64,000 bases of DNA. It comes from Petrosia ficiformis (lineage: Eukaryota > Porifera > Demospongiae > Haplosclerida > Petrosiidae). Under the pieces are notes generated by a model. The model made no database searches, was not told the origin of the DNA, and saw nothing but the letters and a program-made list of their open reading frames with translations. The translations under genes were made by a program, and so were the position numbers. Positions 13,397 to 22,300 of this stretch are shown here, piece after piece. Location: contig OX345636.1 in NCBI GenBank assembly GCA_947044365.1, positions 806,001 to 870,000 on the forward strand. The letters are read 5' to 3'. Each line of letters opens with the position of its first letter. Position 1 is the stretch's first letter.

Positions 13397-16300
13397 AGCA
13401 TCTGTAATAGTAATAGCCTTTTAATGTGATCATCGTATTGTGGAGCTCCCCTGATGACCGGATTTAAATAGTTAGCAAGCCTATACTAATCAGAAGATGC
13501 CGACATATGTGTACTGTGTATATGTCTTTAATTCCTTCAATCTTGTTTCAAATCATATGTATAATAATACTAATTATGTTATCATAATAATAACCACAGG
13601 CCATCGGGATAAGTTGGATAATAACATGGAAATAGAAAACAAAAACACTAGAGCTGAGGAGAGACCTATTATGCCTGTTTATATTTTTTTAGCTTAGTAC
13701 TTTGGCCAATAAAATTCTTGGTTGTTGAATTTGAGGAAAGCAATACCCGGGTCAGTAGACTCTTAGAGCAGATCCATCGTCCAGGATCAGAGGCATTATT
13801 CCGATTCATTTATGAGTTTGGGCATTCCACCCAACACGTAAATACACACCTACACACACACACACACACACTAAGGATTGGGGATAATTAGAAAAACATG
13901 ATACTATTGTTTGGTGAAAAAATTCCTATTTGTAGAGTCCACTAGTATGCAATAGTCAATTTTAGATATTCTGAAAGAAATACAATTAATGATCAGTTGA
14001 ATGGATACTTCATGTATATCATATTATATAGCTCAATGCTTCATGTAGTCAACAAAATATTATTTATCCATTGTGAATAACTTGATAATGTTTTTGTGTA
14101 ATTTGTGACAATGTATGTCTTTTGAAACAAGTATTAATACACAATGTAATACTGTATACTGTTTACAACTATAACACACACAAGTAGAGACTACAACATA
14201 GTAGTAGACACAAATCTACTATATTATTACATTTTCATGTTTTCCATACATAACTATGTTAGCTATGTTACCAGAAATACAAATTTTCTAGCTATGTATT
14301 TCATTTTACCAGTTTAATATATGGTTTTTAATCTTTCTGTAATTATTATAGTTATACTGAACATCATTACATATTCATATTATATTATATCTTTTATCAT
14401 AGTATGGAAACACACCAATACATCTGGCTGCACTCTGTGGATATGATGATGTAGTAAAAGTTTTCATTAAACATGGAGCAAACCTTTATATCAAAAATAA
14501 TGTTAGTAATCAAATGATAAAATTCTTATAATTAATGAAGTGTTTCTTTACTTATAATAATCATGTCCTAATTTATATCCATTATGATAATTATAATTAT
14601 AGTAAGACCAAATAGTTCAATTCTGTTTCTGATTAGTATATCAAGTACATCATGTGTTATGATGTGTAAACTAACTGAAATATAATATAATATATTACTT
14701 ACAAATATTAGTTTGACACCTTTCATGTAAATTGTGAACTTTGATGTAATAATTATTAATGTAGTGAATGATAATAACAAATACGTACCTACCTCATCAC
14801 TTGATATATAGAGAGGAATATAATTCTTACAATACTGACACAATTCATATTAGGTTATTAGGTTTATGTTAAAACTTCTACTTGAGAATAGCTTTCAAAC
14901 TTGTACCACTTGTTCACAACTTTATTCCTAATAATTTTGAAATATCTTCCTATGAATTCCAATTATTATTTGTATCAGTTGAACCAGAATCATGAATCAA
15001 GTTTTGTTACTTCCACTTCTAGTATTATCATAATTATAATATTATAGTGTTTAAAAATAGACATGTCAAACACTGCTTTACTAAATATTATTGTTTTACA
15101 GTATGGACGTACTCCTATTGATGAAGCAAAGATACTGAACAAACCTAATTGTGTTCGTATTTTACAGACAGCTATGGTATGTTATTTAATATTGTAATTG
15201 AACAATGAGTTGTTCTTTACATCCACATTATCAGTTAATATATTGAATTTGAATGTATTAAACTAGTTAGGCTCATAGTCCCATTGTTTATCACTACTTA
15301 CAACATAATAATATTTATAAGTATTGTGGTTTATATATTATATTAGTATCAGTCAACTTTGAAATGATTAATTATCTTAAACTAGTTAGATTTGAAATAT
15401 TGTGTATTACACTAACTCCAGTTGTAGAATGTAAAAGTATATTCATAATAATTATTATTATGATATCTTCTATCATAAGTATAATTATAATTATTTGTAT
15501 TTGAAAGGATTTTTTGTGGAAAATATTTTTATTATAATTTGATATTTCAAGAGAAATGTAATTTAATTATATCTTTCCTATTTTGACAAGAAATATTTTC
15601 AGCTTCTTTGTAAAAATCAACTATATATTTTCACCAGATAATTCAATTTTACACTTGTAATATTACATGTAATTATCATATCCAATATTAATAGTAATGC
15701 TAGTAGTAATAATAATACACATACTAATAATAATTATAATTATACTAATAATAATAATTATAATGTGATATTTCTTTTAGTCCCGACAAGAAGAAGATAT
15801 GAAAGTCAAGTCTTCAGAAAATATTACATCAGAAGTACAAGGTATAATATTTCCTATTATGATTAGTTATTTTATATAAACATGTATTCTGTATAGTCAT
15901 GACTTATATTACATAAAAAGGCCTACCAAATATATATACCAAAGCAATTATTTATAGTGCGTGTGATCATTTGCCTGTCAATGTCATAGCATACATGTTA
16001 ATATTAAGCTGGATCACTGTATGTGTGAATGATCTCATTATTATATTCTTTTTTAATTGTGGTAGTTGTCTAGTTAGCATTGCATTAGAATCTATGGATC
16101 AAAACTTTGCTATATTATTTGAGCTTTAGCTCTTAACCCTCAGAAGACTGATGTCACATATATGTGACATTTCACTCCTACATTGCGCGGAGTGTGTTCC
16201 TAGCATTACAAAGCACTTCAAATGTCTGTAATTGATGTCAGGCACAAGCCCATGAAAATGGCTTTAAAAGTTTATATTGACTTCTCACAAAGAGAAATGC

Positions 16301-19300
16301 TCACCTTTTCTCATTTTTCATTGTTTGGAACTCACTTCCATCCAATACAGTCAATAGCACATCACATATCTCTTTTAAGGCTTGTTTGTTTATCATGATA
16401 ATTATTAACTAAAATATTTCATAACATAGTAACATTATTTATGCTAATTTTGTAATTTTAGGTGATGCTGTTGAGAAATTGATGAAACCAAGTCAAACTA
16501 CAAAAGGTAATAATATATACTGGTCATGTGATTTATACTGATAACTATATTTATATTGATTATTGGTATTACTGTTACAGCATGATAATTATATCATACA
16601 CACAATACAAACTATTATATAATTGTTATTTAAATATGCTTATAATGATGTTCCATATCATTCAGAAAAAAATTAGAACCACATTTAGCACAGTTTAGTT
16701 CAGGATTTTAAAAGCCAGTTGTATTAACAGCATAAAAAAGCCACTTGTGTCAACAGCATTGTAGTGTCATTATCTTAACTCTTATCTATTATACCACTTG
16801 CATCATATAGTATGAGCTAATTATATTCAACATAAGTTGACATCTCCAAATCATAAAATATCCTGTGTGGAATATGACTCACAATAATCAGTAATGATTG
16901 TTTTGTATAAAATATTATTGTAGTATTTAACATTGTTGTAATTGTTGTAGTATCTTCTGCGTCAGTCCAATTATTGTAGTCCTTATAATGTTGTAAGATA
17001 GACGGCTATTCTATATTTAGTACATTCTATATTTAGCTACCAGTAAGTATAAATACGAATGATTTTGTTTTAGAAGAAATCTTTTGAGAGTTAAGTCAAT
17101 AATAACACATCCTGATTCTTTAGCTATTTATTAAAGTTCAGTTAATACTGTATAATAATTTTCTTGTATATAATAGTGCAGTAGTACATCCAGTAGCCCA
17201 GTCAAGTTGATGTCATATATATTAGATATGTCTATTTTAATATAAACTGTTATCAATTTACAAATCAACTATAATTATATCACTGAAAACATTACCATTG
17301 AGAAACCAACTATATAACTCATGTATATATATATATATATATGTGTATATATATATATATATATATCTATATATATATATACATCACTTCAATCATACTA
17401 GCACATAAACATCTGGAACTATACAAAACCAAACTGGTTTGTACATTTATTGTAAGTGTACAAAATTAGCACCACATTTAGTATAGTTTAGTTCAGTTCC
17501 TTGCTTCCATTCACTTTTAACATGGAGCCTTATCAAACTGTACTCAACAACAATAGTGGAACACTTCTAGATGCTAGTGTGAACTGGCACTGCAACAGTT
17601 GTAATATATGATTTGTGTTAATTTCTACCTCCATGATCTCTGCTCAATTGCTCAGTTTCATAATGTTCATTTCATTACAATTACTGTTTTTATGTTTCTA
17701 TTCTTACAAAACAGATGAAAGTAATGACACCAAGAAGAAGCAAGTAGATTCATCATTCTTACTCTTGGATAAAGATAAGAAGACATCTGAAGTACTTGAA
17801 ACAGAGAAGGGAGAGCTACTTCTACAGATAGTAGAAGAAGAGAAAACATTACAACAAGTTTCAGGTAACTTGTGTTAATTTGAATTAAATATGTTTATAC
17901 TAGTGTCAACTGCATGTATTATTATATTATGTTTGTATGAATATTCCTAATCACAAATATTCATAACATGATTAGAAAAAAATAAATTGATGGAGAAGCA
18001 AAAGGAATTGCTGGATACAGAGAAGAAACAGTTATCATCACTTTTGAAGAAACAAAAGAAGAAAACAGAACAACTTGAAACAGAAAGTAAAGAACTACTG
18101 TCACAGATAAAGAGAGAAAAGGAAACATCACAAGAAGTTTCAGGTAACTTGTACATCTTGTATGTTATAAAGTTATATCCCTCCTATACATTGTATCTAA
18201 TACATAATATGAACAGAAAAGAGTGAATTGATGAAGAAACAGTACCAAGCACTGGAGACAGAAAAAAACAAATTATTATCTCTCTTGGAGAAACAGAGTA
18301 AGGAGTTAAAATATCTTGAAGCAGAGAAACAAGAACTAGTCTGTCAGTTAGAGCAAGAAAGAAAAGCAGTGCAAGGTAATTTGTGACTAGGTCTGCATTA
18401 ATATTTTACCTTATACATATATAATATGTGAGTAGAAATGACAGAATTGATGAAGCAGAACCAAACAATGGATACCAATTCAAATTCTCTCTCGGAGAAA
18501 CAGAGGAAGGAACTTGAAGCAGACAAGAAAGAACTACAGTTTCAGTTAGATGAAGAAAGGAAAGAACTACAGCGAGTTTTAGGTAATTTCTTGTATTGGA
18601 AATGCAACTAATTTGGTTTCATAATCATACTATTATTAATTATCAGTCAAGTGTGATATGATAAATGAACAGAAAGTAACGCTTGAGACTGAATTAAAAA
18701 AACATCAAAAGATTTCAGGTAATTTATCTGTGTAGTGTTAATTGAAGCTAGCCATACCAACATGGATGAGTATATATTCTTCTTATAATATAGTGAAGAG
18801 TGAGATGATAGAAGAACAGAATCAAAAACTTGAGGATGAGAAGAAAGCTTTACAATCTCAGTTAGAAAAACACATTGAACTCTCAGGTAATGTATTATGT
18901 TATGCAATACAATAATGAAAGTATAATAATTTTTAGAATGTGCTAGTCTATGCTACATATACCATGGTTACCATTTGATGTGTTTAGGTCTGTATTTTGA
19001 CTGCCAGGGATGGATCCAGAATATTTTGTAAAACATACATATACAGTGTTTGAAAATTTTAGTCATTTGCATTTACTTTGTATTTACGTATACATATGAT
19101 TATACATTAAGTCACACCTTTCAAATAGTTATATGGTTATTACATCACCAGACACTTTAATGATGTGCCTTCTAGTAGCAATGAAGCCAATGAAATATAA
19201 GAAAAGGGCCAATCCAAATATATTGCAGGACCCACAATAAATGATACAGCTTCAATGTGGTATCCACTGGGTACACCACTGAAGCTGTATCTCTTATAGT

Positions 19301-22300
19301 GTGGTTGGCAATACCTAGTAATAGATGTATGATACTTATTATATAGTATTTATTGTACTAATATTGTTTTGGTGCTGAGTAACCATTGTCTGTATGTGTA
19401 TATAGATAAGTGTATTAGTGCTGAAGGAGAAACAAGAAAAATGATCAATCAACTAGAGGAAGAGAAACAACATATTGAGATTAAGAAAAATGAGTTACTC
19501 GCTACATTAGAGGAAAAACAGAAGGAAATACAACGACTCACAGGTACATCAAAATAGACTGTATGTATTCATACATGATTATAAACCTAATATATAAAAT
19601 ACACATCACTATTGAAATTAAAATCTCTTAAATTTCATATCTTCATTTAACTTAGACCAAAATAGTGGATTGGTTCGACAATTGGAGGAGGAGAAGGTAA
19701 AGCTACTCTCTCAGTTGGAGGAACAAACAAAGAAATCAAAACAATTGTCAGGTAATTATTAAATTGCATTTGATTGGAGGAATTTAATAAGTTATTGAAT
19801 TAAATTTCAGTTGACAGTCTTTGTGAGGTGCTAGAAGCCACTGCAGAAGTTCAACGACAATGGGAAGAACTCGGAATAGCACTTGGCTTAGATCGTACTA
19901 AACTAACTGAAATATCTGAGACACACCACTCAATACTTCAACGCCATTATCATTTGATGAGATTTTGGATTACAGATGTTGGAGCATCTTGGGAGGCACT
20001 TGTACGTGCTTTAAAAAGTGAAGTACTTAATGAGGAAGAATTAGCAAAGAAAATTGAACATGGTATGTTAACCATCCTACACATTTCAGAAGTATGTATT
20101 TTAATTAGCTGAATAGAAATCAATATTACTATAATCATCAAGAAAATATTTTTATAACTTTCCTTCATAGATCATGAAGGACAACTCTCAAGAGTCCATG
20201 TAAAGGTGTTAGTAACTCAAAATGATAAAAAGTTAACTGGTCAGTTTATATGAAAACATAAATGTTAACTCTTTATATATTCACTATAATTATCAATATA
20301 GAAGCTAATCTGGAAGATCTGAGAGCAATATCTTTAGTGGAATGGAAAGCTGTGGGTCTAATGCTTGGAATACATGATGGAATACTGGAAAGCATTCAAC
20401 ATAGTCACTCCTCATCACGGGAATGCCAACATGCTATGCTAGAGTGCTGGATTAATACTGGTCAGGCATATTGGTCAACACTTGTAGAAGCTCTAATAAG
20501 TCCACTTCTGGGAGAGGAGGAAATTGCAGATGAAATCACTAAAAGATACCTCAGTATGTTGTAAATATTCATATTCTCAAATAGCTATGTGATGTCTACA
20601 CAATAATTACATAATGTTTCAAAAGTTACTAATATCTTATAATTTTAATGATCTGCAAGGTTATCACTATGATTGCTTTCAACTTTGTTCATGTATAGAT
20701 AAAGGGGTTTTGTCTTTAATCATCTGACACTTGAGCTATAGTACAGCCTACAGAAGAAAGCAGCACTGGACAAACAGCAAGTAATAGCCTTTCTAGCTAA
20801 AAAATAGGCTGTAAAGATTACACAAGACCTTGAAAAGTAAAAAAATCAAATAAATATTAATTGGTTTCCAGACATGAGAATGTCAGTAATGATTAATGAT
20901 GACACAATAAAGCAATCATAGGAATACATTTTCTCTATTTTATTTTGTTATAATTAAATATAACAATTTCTTTTAGAAGTGAAAACTGATGAACAGTTTG
21001 ATCCTTCAAAACCAGAAGGGCCTGAGCAAGGTAAGAGTAATTTTATCACATTATATGTGTTGTAGTGTTTATAATTTTTCTTTGATTCCGTAACAATTCT
21101 ATTTAGTATGTGGTTTACTTACAAGTTCATTTGTTTCAGTAAAATTAATACATAATTACATTGCATCAATATACAGGTGCTTTTCATGTCAGTACTGAGA
21201 AACTGGAGAAAATGAAGATGAAGATTAAACAGCGATGTTCTGATAAACCAAATGCTCAGGGAATTGCTTTTCTCATTGGGTTCCCAGATGGGGCTGATGA
21301 TCAGGATTTATCCTCGACATTTGAAAACGATTTGAGTTTCGCTGTCTGGAGCAAGAGAGAAACAACTTGTTCTAAAATAGCTTGTTTGGTGAAAGCAGCT
21401 GTTAAAGTGCAATACCCTCCCACCTATAAATATATCGTGTTTTACTATGCTGGACACGTAGGTGTCAATAAATATAAGCGTCCATTTTTAGTACCAAAAG
21501 CAAATAATGAAACAGAGATATTGGATATCCAAGAGAATATTCTTTCTCCTTTCAACACAAAAAAAAATCGTCCATCTTGCTTATTCTTTTTCGATTGTTG
21601 TTTGAGTAAACATCAAGCAGACATGTTTGAAGAAAGTGAGTCAGACGACCTCTGTGATTCAATGAAACCTGTTTCACTCCAAGAGCAAGAGAAGCTACTA
21701 AATCTAAATGCACCAGTTCGATCTCTTGTTGCATACTATGCAACTAGTGTTCTGCAAACGGAACACATTCAAAGAATTTGGAGTCAAACACTTTGTAATA
21801 ATCTGAAGAAGAAATGTCTTTCAATAAGTCGTATTCTTGATCTGACACATGACACTGTCAAAGACACTGGTCACACTTCACTACACTCCTCTGTGGGTTC
21901 AATCTATTTGAATGGTATGAATAAATAACAATGTGTGTGTGTAGTGTAATTATAGCTTCTTTAATTATATTGTTTGTAGGAATCCCAATATTGCCAACAG
22001 AACCTGTCACACCTGACAGTGTTATAAGACGTCACAGGAGTGACTTGTGCTGTGTATTAAATATTGAAGAAAATGAAACAAGTTTATTTTCCCTAGCTGG
22101 TGGGCTTTTAGCTAGAAAAATCATTGATACTACCTCCAAGGATGACGTCTGCCACAAGCATAAAGAAGCTGATACTCTTCTTAGTCATGTAGAAAAGGCT
22201 GTTAATAAAAATCCTGAAATGCTAGATGTGGTACTAGAGGTAATGGAGGAAGAAAGTTGTCTTAATACTATTGTGAGGAAGATGAAGGATGAGAGTAACA

